From: Rhizophlyctis rosea
Taxonomy: Eukaryota; Chytridiomycota; Chytridiomycetes; Rhizophlyctidales; Rhizophlyctidaceae
Direction of reading: 5' to 3'
Assembly (NCBI GenBank): GCA_027596075.1
Contig: JADGJC010000094.1
Span: 62,001-126,000 of the forward strand
Length of the DNA: 64,000 bases
The notes below the pieces were generated by a model. That model was not told the origin of the DNA and did not search any database. It was given only the letters and a program-made list of their open reading frames with translations. Below, one piece after another: positions 14,001-26,052 of this stretch. How positions within the stretch are numbered: position 1 is the first letter of the stretch; every line of letters begins with the position of its first letter. A program made the position numbers and the translations under genes.

Positions 14001-15683
14001 TTATCCGGCGAACTTCTTATCCTCCAAATTCCTACATATCCTAAACGCCCGCCGCAGTTTCTCGTTCAAGAAGTGCCCGTTCTCCGACAAGACCCCCTTT
14101 TCAACCCATACTTCCAAGAAGGCGGTGTTCAGGCTACCACTGTTCCCACTCTTTGTTGCCTTCAATATCTCAGCCATCGACTTTGTGTGCCCATCCTTAT
14201 GATCAACGGGCAATGCACTTTGCTCATCCAACGTCTTCAGGAAAGCTTTGACCGCCCGATGGTCCACGGGTGTGGAGGTGGTGGAGTGAGCTGTGTCCAC
14301 CATGATGGTTGATACGTGCTCGACAGCGGCCAACAATTGGGCATGTGCGACTTCTCTCAGTGATCGTCCCAAACGGTTTGCATCTTGCGTTAGCTGCACC
14401 AGGTCACCAATGCATGTCCCTACAGCTTCTTTCGCAAATCGCCGGCATTCTGGGGAGGAAGGAATGATGGTGTTGGCTAGCAGGAAGTCGTCCGCCTCCT
14501 GAGTATCAAAGTACAGTTTAGCATTCAGCATTTGTATGACTAGTTCAATGTTCGAAAACCAACCTGTGAAGACAATCCACCAATGTGGAAGACTCTGGCA
14601 TCCTGCAACACCTCCTTCCGTACAATCTTCTTCAGAGACTTGAGTGCGGGTTCAGAGAATGTGAACACAACTTGGGCCGTATCTTCTCTGGCCCATTTGT
14701 GAGCAGCATTGAACAGCATCCGCACGGCCTTTTGTGTCGGTAGGTCTGTCAAATCCTAATACAAACGTCTTTTAGAATAAAGGCCGTCAGTCCAAGCGTT
14801 CACCTTACTTACAACTGCATCCAAATCATCAAAAATGAACACAGGACGATGCTGTGATGTCCCGTTCTCCTCACGGAACTTGAGCCTCCAGCTGGCTTCT
14901 TCGATCTCCTGCGAGAGTGGGTACAGTCAGAACAGTTCAGTCGCCAACACAAATATGAAGCGTCATTACGTCGAGAAGGAATGCAAGTTTGTCGGATGGC
15001 GTTGTCAAATCCATTGCCTGGAATTCCACAGCTTTTGAGTCATTGGCATGATATACCATGAAGACATCAGCTGCTTGCTACTCACGTTACCACTAAAGAA
15101 GTAGGACGACAGCATCCTCTCTGTCCACTACAAGACTCTAGCATTTCAACACGTGCTTGCAAAAGCAAGATGGGGATTGGGAATAGCTGTACGTACATCA
15201 TCAAAATCATATCCAACCTGAAATGAATTACGATGAATATCCAATCTACTCCATTAGTGCAAACAAGTTGCATTGCTCACACACACACACCTCTTCTGCC
15301 AATCCGTCCAAAATGCTCTTCACCCCATTCACAAGGCCGAGGCTCAAAATTGCCACATGTTTCTGGTCTGACGCTGCTCTCCTCAACAGCGTGCTCTTTC
15401 CACTCCCAGCCGGCCCTGTCACTATTCCGAGAGAAGTCACCGGCGCCGTAAATAAACGCGCCTTGATCTCTTGTGCTGTATCATCGTTCAACTTTTGAAG
15501 GTGCAATGCATTTGAAAACAGGTATGGGCGGTCAGATGTCCAATGCTCAATCATCTTATCATGCCGGCGATGTTGGAGTCGAATTTTGTAATCATGGAGG
15601 TGTTTGGAGACAGTTTCAGGGTCGTAGCAGATGTATACAACGGCTGTGGCGTGTGAAAACGTTTGAAAACCTGATTGAATCAT
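14001..15683 (-). CDS. P-loop ATPase (AAA/STAND-like), uncharacterised
   Basis: The exon from 15683 encodes a segment ending in a Walker A loop, GIVTGPAGSGKSTLLRRAAS, near 15400. Later exons give VGYDFDD, then RPVFIFDDLDA near 14830, a clear Walker B, then TQKAVRMLFNAAHKWARED and AQVVFTFSEPALKSLKKI, a sensor-1-like strand typical of archaeal-type/STAND ATPase folds. The C-terminal helical part (about 175 codons, 14531-14001) has no recognised domain and ends LRRAFRICRNLEDKKFAG. Function is unknown; such NTPases act as molecular switches or chaperone-like factors. The N-terminus is uncertain: an upstream exon may exist towards 15900, but no splice pair in frame was found. Introns are inferred from GT/AG sites and frame. 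It lies convergent to NOT1 and divergent from the GH5 gene. Confidence 0.7.
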
Positions 15684-16704
15684 CTGGAGGTTAAGACATG
15701 CCGCTCAGCTATACCTGCTGTGCTGCAGATGAGAATGATCTGTGAAACAGTGGTAAGGATGTCGGAAAGTGTTTGCGCTGCATTTTGAGTGTTGTGGGCT
15801 GGTGAGAAGGGTGTTGGTGTCCGTTTTGGAGTGAATCGAGCTGGGATCAAGTTTCATTAACACGTTGGAACAGTCTTCTAGACCATTCCTGTTTCGCAAT
15901 AGTTACTTTTTCTGGGCGACGCAGCTTTTGCCCACAACAACGCGTGACGTGTGCGAGTGAACGGCAAGTTGAAAACATATCGTGCGGCTGGAGGGTAGAT
16001 GAGTGAACAGTGAAATCAGTCCGTTGCCGAAAATGGTTGACATACGCGTGTTGGTTTGGAAAAACCTACTGATACAGGTCAGGGTTCTGAGGGTGTTGAG
16101 TAAGATGGCACGCTATGGGTATACCTTTGGCTTGCTTGAGGAATACTCCTCGCATTCCGCGCTCCCGCCGCAACTATTGCGGTATGCACACGCGGCGCAA
16201 GACCGATATTCCCAAACCGAAACATGAGGTTCACTTCTCGATAACTTGCAGTTTGAGGTCTAGTTCAACATAACAGGCATGATGGTGTCGCGCGACAAGA
16301 TGCCTGCCACGGTTGCCCTTCGACAAAGCTCCCAAGATTCCATTTTGTTTACCATATGTTACTTATGTTTACATTTGTGATTCGTCCCACCATGCGGATG
16401 CCAGGTCGCACATGTTTGTGCCCTGAGTTCCCTTACGACCTGCGCCCCAGTCACTTCGCCACATGCGCGTCTTGGCCCAGCTTTGCGCCACAAAGGCAAA
16501 TGCCATGCGCGGGCCACCAGGGCGTCTACTTTTTCCTCTTCCCTGGCAAGTCGGCATTTCACATCTTGACAGGTTGAGAACAGCAACCTAAGACTCCCGG
16601 GCAACACAAGGGGGAGGGCAACGTGCTAAAGGTTCTTATAACGGCCGTGTCGCTCACCTTGAGACCCTCTTCAAAAGTCAATCTTACCTTCCGGTTTGGC
16701 GGGG
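15684..16704. other. Intergenic region upstream of GH5 gene
   Basis: About 1 kb between the divergent ATPase and GH5 genes. It probably holds both promoters and possibly an unplaced 5' exon of the ATPase. Short ORFs are present, but none has convincing protein character. Confidence 0.35.
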
Positions 16705-19700
16705 ATGAAGCTCCTCATCTATCTCCTATCTTTGCTTGTGTGCTGGCTCTCTGTCAATGTTGCAGCCACTCCAGTACACCCAAACAACCTCATAAAGCGT
16801 CAAAGTGTTCCGATCGGTATCAGCCAGTCTGGTGAACAATGTGGAACTGTCAATGGTGTGCGATACTATTGTGCTAGTGGGGTAAGTGATGAATGTATCA
16901 GAATGTTGCCAGCTGAATGTGGCTCACCAAAGCCGATCCTCTTCCATAAAGTTGTGCTGCAGCACGTCATGGCGGTGCGGAACCGGCACCGCTTGCGGTA
17001 CTGGGTGTAAATCAGATCTCAGTAACGGGAATTGTATTGCGGACAAAACCACCACCACCACCAAAACGACGAGCGCAACAACAACAACCACAACCAGCAA
17101 AACAACAACCACAACGACAACCACTGTGAATGCCACTCCCACTGGAATCAGCCAATCTGGTGGACGATGCGGGACTGTCAACGGAATTCGATACTTCTGT
17201 GCTACTGGGGTATGTATTATACATCTTGAGATGTCACCGACTGATGATGACTCATTCCGGTTATTCCAAAGTTGTGCTGTTCGTCCTCATGGAGATGTGG
17301 TACGGAAAGTGCGTGCGGAACTGGTTGCCGTCCGGAACTTGGATCTTGTGGTGAGTTGACTCTTTCCGTTCACCTTGGACCAAATAACTTATTATTCCGG
17401 TTTCCGGACTCATCAATCCAATTCTCAGGATCAATCACCACCACCACTACCACAACAACTGCCACTCCCATTCCCACGACCACCACCCCTGATCCTACTA
17501 CCATCACCACAACCACCACAGCCACCACTCCTGATCCCACAACTACCACCACGACGGTTCCCACTCCTGAATCAAGTATCACAACAGTCACCACTACTGT
17601 TCCCCCAGTGACGACCACCACGACAACCACTACTCCCCAAGTCATCACAATCACTACCACCACTTCAACTACTCCTGCAGGTCCCACCGGCGTAAGTCAA
17701 TCTGGCGGATCCTGCGGTACAGTCAACGGTGTTCGCTTGTTCTGCGCGCCGGGATTATGTTGTTCGTCTTCCTGGAGGTGTGGCACCGGAACTGCTTGTG
17801 GAACAGGTTGCAAGTCCGACCTCAGTAATGGCAATTGCTTGGCGGATCAGACCACCAGTACGACTACCACAAGTACACCCACTCTAGAACCAACCTCATC
17901 ATCGGATTTCACTCGTCCGCCCTTCCCGGGTGGTAAGTTTCTGCGTCTGTTGAGCATCATCGATGACTGTCCTAAATGTTTGAACCTCTCAGGAACGATT
18001 TTGGTGAGTTTGAATACCCGATGCGGTGTTTCCAACAATGGTGCTGTGTGCAGTGTTGACACTTGCTGTGGACATCGTAAGTGTCAAAAGATTCTCCGAC
18101 GTTTGCTTGCGCCTACCGTTGTGTATACAATATTGACATGTGCGTTTTAGCATTGAATACGCCTGACTATTACTGCGGCACTGGTGCGAACTACTGTGGA
18201 AAGGACAGGTGCAACCAGGAGTTTGGGAGCTGCTGGAATAATGCGACTACCAGCGGGACCCCGAGCTCTCCTGTCTCGCTGCCCATCACGCGCATAACTC
18301 GTCGCGGAGCTAAGCTGTATCAAGGCAGCTCCGTGTTCCGATTCCTTTCTGCCAATGTCCCTGCGTTCTTGTTGAACGAAGATAGGGGTGGGGATTGGAT
18401 TCCTCCAACAACTTATGAGGTTTGTGCAATGCTTAAGTCCCCTTGCTACGTCTCTGTTTCGCTCATTGCTTCGTTGTTTTTCCAGCAAAATGACGCGATG
18501 GTCAGTATCTCGACGTTGGAAGGTCGTGTAGTTCGCACATACACCCTCGCTGCCGGCCCTATGTATCACGTCACGGGCATCCAAACCTACAGCGAAACGG
18601 CTTTCCAGGCTCTGGATCAAGCTGTCGCCGCGGCTGGGCGGAACGGAATCCGTATGATCATCCCCCTTATCAACAACTGGTGGCCAGATAAAGAGACTGC
18701 ATACTGGAACTACGGAAACTATGCTGCCTTTGCCGCGCTGTATAATGCCACGGCCAATCAGTTCTTCACGTCCCCGGCTGTGCGGACAGGGTTCAAGCAT
18801 CTCATTATGACTTTGCTGACCAGGAAGAATACCGTGACGGGTTGGACATATGCGGACGACCCAACTCTTCTGGCTATCTCGACCGGAAACGAGTTGCGAG
18901 GACGTGAGCAGGACCCACCACCGGCGGAATGGACTCTGGATATTGCTCAATACATCAAATCTCTTGCGCCAAACCTCCTGGTCATGGACGGTACTTTCTT
19001 CGGCTGGAAGCGGTGGCGGACTGACGTTCTGAAATCGCCCTACGTTGACCTTTTCACCGGCCACTACTACGGCGAGAATCCTCAACTCATTAATGATGAC
19101 GCCAACGCAGCCACACAGAATGGCAAGGCTTTCATTGTTGGCGAGTTTGGGTTGACAACTTCGTGAGTAACAAACCTGAAGTGATCGCTTTGACAGTTCA
19201 ACTACTTATCGTATACCAACAACGGCAGATCCTACTACACATCTTACATGAACAACATCGTCAGCAACACCAACGTCACCGGGGGCTTAATTTGGTCCTT
19301 ACGTTACCATGCCCGTGACGGCGGCTTCTATACCCATTACGAAGGAAAGGATGCTTATTACTCCTACCATGTCCCGAGTTTCCCAGAGAATATCACTGCT
19401 CAGTTTGGCGCTGAGGAAGCAACCCTGATCCCTCAGTTGAGGTCTAAGGCGTTGCAAATCACCGGTCAGAGCACCAGCAAAGGCTACCCCGTTCCTCCTG
19501 TGCCGCAAGTCATTCAGGGCGACGCTACGATCACGCCTAGGAATCTGAGGTGGAGGGGTAGTGCATATGCGGCTTCTTACAACATTTATCGAGGAACCAA
19601 GGGGACCAATGGCTTCATATCTTGGGGTTCCAGCCCTATTGCTACGGGTGTTAAGGATAATGTGCAGTTCGGCAAGAAGATATATAGTGATACCAGTGCT

Positions 19701-19799
19701 GTGAGGGGCCAACAATACTTCTATTCGATTAGGGCGGTTTCTCTTAGTGGCGGTGTTAGCACTTACAGTGAGATTATCGGGCCTATCGTCGAACCTTAG
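16705..19799 (+). CDS. Secreted GH5-family glycosidase with four chitin-binding-like modules
   Basis: Starts MKLLIYLLSLLVCWLSVNVAA, a clear signal peptide, with VHPNNLIKR following. Three near-identical Cys modules come next (about 16815-17035, 17150-17345, 17695-17840), each of the form SQSGG-CGTVNGVR-(F/Y)C then LCCSS-WRCGTG-ACGTGC. Long Thr/Pro linkers separate them. A fourth, canonical CBM18/hevein-like module spans about 18010-18235 (RCGVSNNGAVCS, DTCCG, YCGTGANYCG). The catalytic TIM barrel runs from about 18300 to 19420: TGNELRG near 18890 carries the likely acid/base Glu, and IVGEFGLTTS near 19140 the likely nucleophile Glu, as in GH5/mannanase-type enzymes. The C-terminal part near 19500-19790 (YAASYNIYRG, QYFYSIRAVS) looks like a fibronectin type III fold. 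Probable role is extracellular beta-mannan or beta-glucan hydrolysis anchored to chitin or wall polymers; substrate is inferred. Confidence 0.8.
17042..17128 (+). repeat. Thr-rich linker 1 (ACN repeat)
   Basis: Imprecise repeat of ACC/ACA/ACG codons joining the first and second Cys modules of the GH5 protein. It encodes almost only Thr with Lys, Ser and Ala, typical of O-glycosylated linkers in secreted fungal enzymes. Confidence 0.75.
17428..17683 (+). repeat. Thr/Pro-rich linker 2
   Basis: Longer low-complexity linker between the second and third Cys modules, made of TTTT runs broken by TPDPTT-like and TPxxTT-like blocks. The block-like repeats suggest slippage expansion. It is expected to be extended and O-glycosylated. 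Confidence 0.75.
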
Positions 19800-20260
19800 A
19801 TTGTTAGACTCGAACGAATATTTTGTCGTGTGTGATTCCACCTGTGCGTTAGACTTAGAAAATCATATAGAGATCGAGCTTTCAGTGTTAGAATATACAG
19901 AATCATGGCTAACGCAGGTTCGTTGATCTTAATCCCCCTCCTTTGCAAAGTTTGGTTCCCTTCTGTGCAGTCAACAGGACACTATCAGTGAGATGTTTGC
20001 CCGACTTTTGATCAGCAGTGGTGTGCGCCAGAAGTTTGGAGGAAAGATAGCCTCATTCACTGCATTTATTGCAACTGTTTCTTTCGGTCAACAATGCACA
20101 GCCTCTGCCTACTTCCTCGATACTTTGCGCGGTACCGCTTTAGTTGCTTGCCGCCTTCCTCTGTTGTTGTTTTTGAACATTGTGCCAGCGCTGACTGAAT
20201 CAGGGATGCAGTCAAAAAAAGGTCAGATACAGCTAGGTGTCTCTGAGCAAACATTCCGGT
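19800..20260. other. Convergent intergenic region
   Basis: The 3' flanks of the GH5 gene and of the minus-strand Myb-like gene. A 107-codon frame at 19993-20316 overlaps the end of the Myb-like gene on the other strand and shows no family resemblance. No supported gene. Confidence 0.35.
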
Positions 20261-20760
20261 TCAAGCAAACGACACAAACCAGATTTGAGAATTCGTGCGA
20301 CCAAAGGCCTTGTTGAACTCAGGCCCGACAACGGACCATTTGGTGCCGTGCTCGTCCACGAGCTTGCAGATGTAGGCTGTTTCTTCTTCTGTAAAGGGTC
20401 GGGTGCGATGCATTTGGCTTGAGGCCTAGTTGGATTAGGGACCGAGATGGATCATCGATTGAGACATGTGTCCATGTTTACGGTGGCCTTCTGAGAAGTG
20501 TTTGGACTTACGTCATGACTGTCATCACCGTCAGTCTTCGATTTCTTGGTCTTCCTGCCCGACGCATTGGATTCCTTCTTTCCGCTTGTTGTTTTGGAGG
20601 TTGGGGGTGCCTCATGGTCACCGAGTCCTTCCACGACGTCGATGTCAGCGTTGAGCGAGTCTGGAATGCCCTCGTTGATGTCGACGTCGTCGGCGCCAAT
20701 CAGGTCACGTAGGCTACTTTGCGATGACAATGGGGCGGCGTGTTTGCGTTTCGAGGACAT
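20261..20760 (-). CDS. Small Myb/SANT-like DNA-binding protein
   Basis: The start at 20760 gives MSSKRKHAAPLSSQSSLRDL followed by an acidic stretch (GADDVDINEGIPDSLNADID) and a basic region with KKESNASGRKTKKSKTDGDD, resembling a nuclear localisation signal. An intron with donor GACGTAAGT and acceptor AACTAG joins in frame to MHRTRPFTEEETAYICKLVD and EHGTKWSVVGPEFNKAFGRT, then NSQIW. This is a single Myb/SANT-like repeat: the spacing of W and I/V residues fits the three-helix fold. The frame ends shortly after IW at 20261, so a further 3' exon is possible. Predicted nuclear; a terminator-binding or telomere-type Myb cannot be distinguished from this sequence. Confidence 0.65.
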
Positions 20761-21418
20761 TATGTACGGGAATCTGGTTGGAGTAATGCGGAATGATAGA
20801 GGATTGGGAAAGGGTGATGTATATGTGACAGTGACGATCACAAAGGTACGATGTTGTTCTTTGACAGAAAAACGGAATGTGCTTTTTGAGCGGCGTATAA
20901 GCAGTCTCCGGAAGCGGGGGAAAGTGATGTAATCGGTGAGTTTTTGGTGGAAATTTGACTGGGTCTCGATGACAGCCACATGACGGTACATGACCTGCAA
21001 CATCTTTGGTACTGGTGGCTCCGCCATTGGTATTCGCCATAATTCCACCCACCACTTTTTTACACTGTGAGTCACCTGAGACACGCGGCAAAGTTATATT
21101 GAGGTACCAACGCTAGGCCTGGACTCCATCGAGCAGGTGAGGTTAAGTAAATTACCGACCCACAGCATCATTCCAATACACACAATATATCATTGATTCG
21201 ATCCCATGATGTGTCGCATGATCGACAAGACAAGAGCACCGCCATCTCAAGCGAGCAAGTGTCTCACACTGCTATTACTTTTCAGGTACTCAAAACACCC
21301 ATTTCTCCGACTCCTACTGCTCATTTATCCAGATCATAAACTCCAGCATGTTTAGTATGTTTCACCTCCACGCTCCTTCCCGACTTTTCCATCGCCTTGT
21401 CTTGCCCAAACTACCACG
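20761..21418. other. Divergent intergenic region, Myb-like/subtilase
   Basis: About 660 bases between the divergent starts of the Myb-like gene and the subtilase. An open frame continues upstream of the Myb start to about 21090 but has no recognised homology and is probably 5' leader. No separate gene supported. Confidence 0.35.
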
Positions 21419-23211
21419 ATGATCCACATACTAGCTCCCATATGCTGTCTTTTCATACTTTCCAGCTTCCTCGCACTCCCTTTCCTATTCCTCACCTTTC
21501 TTCCATCCGTCGCCCCTCCTACACCACCTCAAGCTCAGCCAACTCGCTACATCGCTCTCCTACGTTCGTCAAACGATTCTTCCTCATGCCCCGAAACATC
21601 TGCAACTTTTCGCTCACTCCTGTCCACGGCTGGGCCCACCGCACGCCGTTTTCGTATCGGTCTTTCCAATATTTCGTGTGTGTCTAATGATTTAAAGGGT
21701 CTCGTGTTCGACGCCGCGGATCAAGATGTTGTTGACCGCATAACAAGCGACCCGCTAGTGGAGATTGTGGAACGGGATGGAGTTACGAGGGCCCAACAGA
21801 TTGGTTTAGAGGATGGGCAAGGGGATTATTTCGTGCAGCTCAGTCCGAGCAGTTGGGTAAGTCGTGATATCAAAGTACAACCCTTGAAAATTTGAAAACT
21901 CAATGTTTGTGTCGGCAGGGATTGAGACGCATTGCGAAGCGGATGCTTCCTTTGAGCATGAATTACAGCTTTGGATTGTGTTCCGGCATGGGAACGACTG
22001 TGTACATGTTTGACACGTAGGTGCTTTCAATCGCTCGCTGTTGCTCTCACAAGCAGTCCAAAACGTGATTCCGAATGTTTCGCAGCGGAGTAAGCATTAA
22101 CCAGAGGGAGTTTGGCGGTCGTGCTCGCCTTGGCCCGTCATTTGTGAATGGGACCGACTCTTCCGCGGTAAATAAACAAATCGAATGTTTACATCCTCCA
22201 ATGCACTGACCACTGGACACGTCCTTATGACAGGACGACAATGCCCACGGAACGTTCATTGCTTCTGTCATAGGCGGCGTCCGGTACGGCGTTGCGAAAC
22301 AGACTTCAATGGTCGCGATCAAAGTATGTCCAATTTCTCTGCAATGATGGAGTTGAAGGAGCGTCATTAACAGATTTTGTTTGCTGATAGGTTCTCAACT
22401 CTACCGGCGAAGGATCTGTCAGCGACCTTTTGTCGGGCCTGCAGTGGATGGATGAGCAGACGCAGAGTGCTCCAACGGTGGCCTAGTAAGTCGAGCTTTT
22501 TTTCCTTGAGAATTTCGCATTCACGAAGAGCCCACCCATCAACTTCAATGATTGACTCACTGCATGTTTTGGAAACAGCATTGGTCTAGTGACAGAACGA
22601 AGCTCAATTCTGAATAGGGTGGTGGACACCTTTTTGGCCAAAGGCATCATTGTGGTGGTAGGTCAATGCACAGCATCAGAAGATGCTTCTGGTTAGTTCT
22701 GCTTGAAAATGTTGCAGTCTAAAATGAAAAGCACAGGTTCCATCCGGCAACCTAGGCGGCACCGCCTGCGATAACTCTCCAGCCTCGGCTAACCTCGTCC
22801 TGACCGTTGCGGCAACGAACATAAGTGATGGACAGACGGCGTTCAGTGCGACAGGGTCGTGCGTTGATCTCTTCGCACCAGGTAAGTTCAGAGAACCAGC
22901 AGCCAAGTATATTCCAATTTCAAGATCCTGGAACAAATCCACCAATCACAATCATCAACCTGAATTGCACAGGGGCGGACATCCCCGGCATCTCCTCCGA
23001 CGGTACGCCAACAACACAGTCCGGAACCTCCATCTCCGCCGCCTTTGTCGCAGGGGCCATCGCAGTGCAGTGGTCACGGAACTCCACCGCGTCCGCGGCC
23101 GAACTTCTAGACCAATTCGGGAAGAACGCTACCAAGGACGTGGTGCAAGGCATTACGTTCTTCGATGCCGGCGATACCCCAAATCTGCTTGTGTACAGCA
23201 TACCTGAATGA
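21419..23211 (+). CDS. Secreted subtilisin-like serine protease (S8, proteinase K-like)
   Basis: The start at 21419 encodes a hydrophobic N-terminus (ICCLFILSSFLALPFLFLTF) that should be a signal peptide or anchor. An I9-type propeptide follows (RYIALLRSSN, then DPLVEIVERDGV). The catalytic triad is visible across introns: Asp in VYMFDTGVS near 22010-22090, His in DDNAHGTFIASVIGG near 22235, and Ser in SGTSISAAFVAGA near 23020. GNLGGTACDNSPAS near 22750 contains the likely oxyanion Asn. VAIKVLNSTGEGSVSDLLSG matches the S8A core. About eight short introns are inferred. Expected to be secreted and self-processed, with a broad degradative role. The stop is at 23209-23211. Confidence 0.9.
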
Positions 23212-23496
23212 AATGTGGAAGGATCGGCAGTGTTTGTTTGAGCGGGTTTCTGTATATAAGTCCTTGCTTAGTTGCAAGTGTAAGTCGTTGCTGCAGTGTA
23301 GCATAGGTGTCGTTGTAAGTGAATCATCATCATGTGCACGAAGAAACAGCCCGTTGCCAAACGACAGCCATCACGCCATATCCAATCTTGGCACAGCCAT
23401 GTTCATTTACAAAGAAGTAATTCTCGCCATTCTATGTACAGCTCCCGTTCCCTACCCTTCTCCCTGCTCAATATCCACACCCCCCCTGTGAAGAAA

Positions 23497-26052
23497 CTAC
23501 CACCTGTACCCACCACCCCCATTCCCATCCTCCCCACCCTGCCCATCAAACCCACCCCACTCTCCCCTCCCTCCCAAAATCCCGCCCTGCTGTTCCTGCC
23601 CCTGCCCCTGCCTCCCATCATCGCTCTGCATATGATGCATGCTATTCGTCAACATATCCATATCCTCCCCTCGTCCCTCCTTCAAACTACCATACACATT
23701 TCCCATTCCCCCACGATAGACTCCTTGCGACATGTCCGGGTTGGTGATGGAGGATGCACGTGATGTTTCGGCGGACATGGAGTCAACTAGGTGCGGGGTT
23801 TGTTCGCCGCTTGTTGGGATGTTGTGGTTGTCGTAAGAGGAGGAGAGGGAGGAGTAGAAGGAGGGGCTTTGTGTCATTGCGTATTGTTGGTGGTTCTGCT
23901 GTTGCTGCTGATGATGATGGGATTGATGATGCTGAGATAATCCACCGTGAGACAGCGATTGCTGGGAACGCGGGTGTCCACCGTATTGGTCTGCGAACAT
24001 GGTGCCGGAACTGTTCCCGCCAGTCGGCGACATCATGCCCGAAGGTGATTGCGTACCGGACTCTGGAGCCGAATAGGAGTTATACATACGAGTTTCGATG
24101 CGTGGTCGTTGTGGAGAGAGTTGCTGGTGCATGTGTTGCGTGCGTTGAGGTTGTTGCGGGGATGTGTGGCTTCCGTAGTACTGTTGTTGTTGCTGTTGTT
24201 GAGAGGTCGCATGTCGACCTTGCAAACCCAATTGTTGTTGGTTCCCAAGTCCTTCACTGTAATGTCCGTACGCTCCAGCTGTCCGCCCAGGATCCGGTGG
24301 ACCCATTCGTCGTTGTGATCTTCCGTCCACAGTGTTCGGATCTTGGAAGGTCACATACTTTCCCTCCCCGGAAGGACCACCATACGACATCCGCCTCCCA
24401 TCCCCAGAACTCATGAACCCGTGTCTCGGCGACTGCGTCCCCGAACCAGGCTGAGAATGGTACCCTCTCGACCCACTACCACCCTCCATCCCAAAGCCAC
24501 CACTTCCTCCCTCCCCAGTATAATCCGACAACCTCTTCGCAACCATGTCCAACTCCTCCACACTAATAACCTGCCGTCCCAACGACCCAGGAGCCGCACT
24601 ATCCATCATCCCCTCATTCGACAAACTCCCCGGCCCACCACTATCATGTCCACTCATCATCGGCGTATGTTCCACTCCCTCCATCATCTCATCCTCCTCC
24701 TCTACATCCGCCAGATTCGCAATCGCAGCAGCCAAAGCATGTGCGTCGACTCCACCATGTTGGTTCGGGAGTGACATGTTGCCATATGATGTTTGACCCG
24801 GTGGAGCGGAATAGTAACCGGGACTGCCTGAACTGTATCGTCTAGTCCCACCAGCGACGCGTCCTAACCGTCCCGAATCCATTCCCTCAAAGTTGTTATG
24901 ACCACTGCCGTACCCTCCACTACTGTTCGAACCGCCATAATTAGCATTAGAACCCGATTGTCTCCTTCCATATCCATAATCATTCGACAAGTCCATCTCC
25001 GGCATGCCTCCACCATAACTCCCCATCCAATCTTGTCCCTGCCCATACCCTCCTCCATTGCCGCCATATCTAGCCTGCAACATATGCGTACCGGTCAACG
25101 GCCGCAATCTGGGAGAGGTGGGAGCACTGGACTGCGCGGATACGGGTGCGGACATTGTCATGCTGGGTGGGAAGAAGTGTCCTTGTGTAGGCGATGCAGG
25201 TTGGGAATTGTATGCTGACGATATGGTAGGTGAGTTTGGGTAGGAGTGGTCACTGTACGATGCGTCGGTATCCAGACGGAAGTTGTTTCGAAGGCGGTCT
25301 CCTAGTTGCATTGATAGTTGGGTTTGGGCGCCGAGGCGGGGGGACCCCATTGGTGATGGCAACGGTGATGTGAGAGGTGAGCCGGAACGTGAGCCAGGTG
25401 CTGATCGGGCGCCGCGACCGGCTAGCTTTCCTTTTCGTTTACCCACTCCTCCGCCTGTCACTGAATCCTTTCGTCTGGGTTTTGAGGGCGCGTATTTGTA
25501 GTCGGGGTACTTTGCTTTATGTTCGAGACGGCCTTGTTCGGCCCGTTTTTGATAGATTTCTTTGACTCCTGGTGGTTCTGCTGCCCACATGTCGGCAATG
25601 ACGCGAGAAACGTCTTTGCTGCTTGCACCGATGTATTGTTTGAGGACTTCTGGTTGCTTATCCGCACGGTCTGTAGGTATTCAAATGGGTCAATGGTCTT
25701 TGAGCTTTGTGATTCTAGGATACTCACATGTCATGAATGAATTCTTAGGTCTCGGGATCTTCTTAGGCTTCGGTTCATCGGGCTTGATTTCTGGGGCCTC
25801 CATGGATTGAGGTGCTGGCATGGCAGTTGGTCCGTGTGATGGTGTCGTCTCGATTGCGGTAGGCGCCACATTCCCATTTGATGGTGTTCCATCATTTGGG
25901 ACAAGTAGAGGAGTATAGCCTTCTGGAACCAAGAACACCTTGTAATTCTTCATTGAGCCATTCGGTGAGTTGGACGCAGACCCGGATTGGTATGGCACAT
26001 CCACTGGTCGTGACGGATCATAGGGAGAGCTTTGTTCTACTGGTAGTGACAT
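23497..26052 (-). CDS. MATA-type HMG-box transcription factor with Gln-rich tail
   Basis: The start at 26052 gives MSLPVEQSSPYDPSRPVDVP. About 85 residues later comes an HMG box: KKIPRPKNSFM, an intron at about 25680-25735, then TYRADKQPEVLKQYIGASSK, DVSRVIADMWAAEPPGVKE and YPDYKYAPSKPRRK. RPxNSFxxYR and PDYKYxPxKxRRK are hallmarks of the MATA_HMG family that includes fungal mating-type and Ste11/Rox1-like regulators. The remaining roughly 650 residues are disordered, rich in Gly, Ser, Gln, His and Tyr, with polyGln runs near 24180-24200 and 23890-23930. Likely a nuclear sequence-specific regulator; whether it is a sex-determining factor cannot be told from the box alone. The 3' end is strongly A+C-rich on the plus strand. 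Confidence 0.85.

Noticed and set aside
15959..16230. Short frame with MVDIRVLVWKNLLIQVRVLR, reminiscent of an ABC-transporter start
   Set aside because: Only about 70 codons, no continuation by splicing and no ATPase domain nearby.
17370..17687. Minus-strand ORF of Val-rich protein opposite the GH5 linker
   Set aside because: Shadow of the ACN (Thr) repeat; GTN on the reverse strand gives polyVal.
19993..20316. 107-codon plus-strand frame
   Set aside because: Overlaps the Myb-like last exon on the other strand and lacks any family features.
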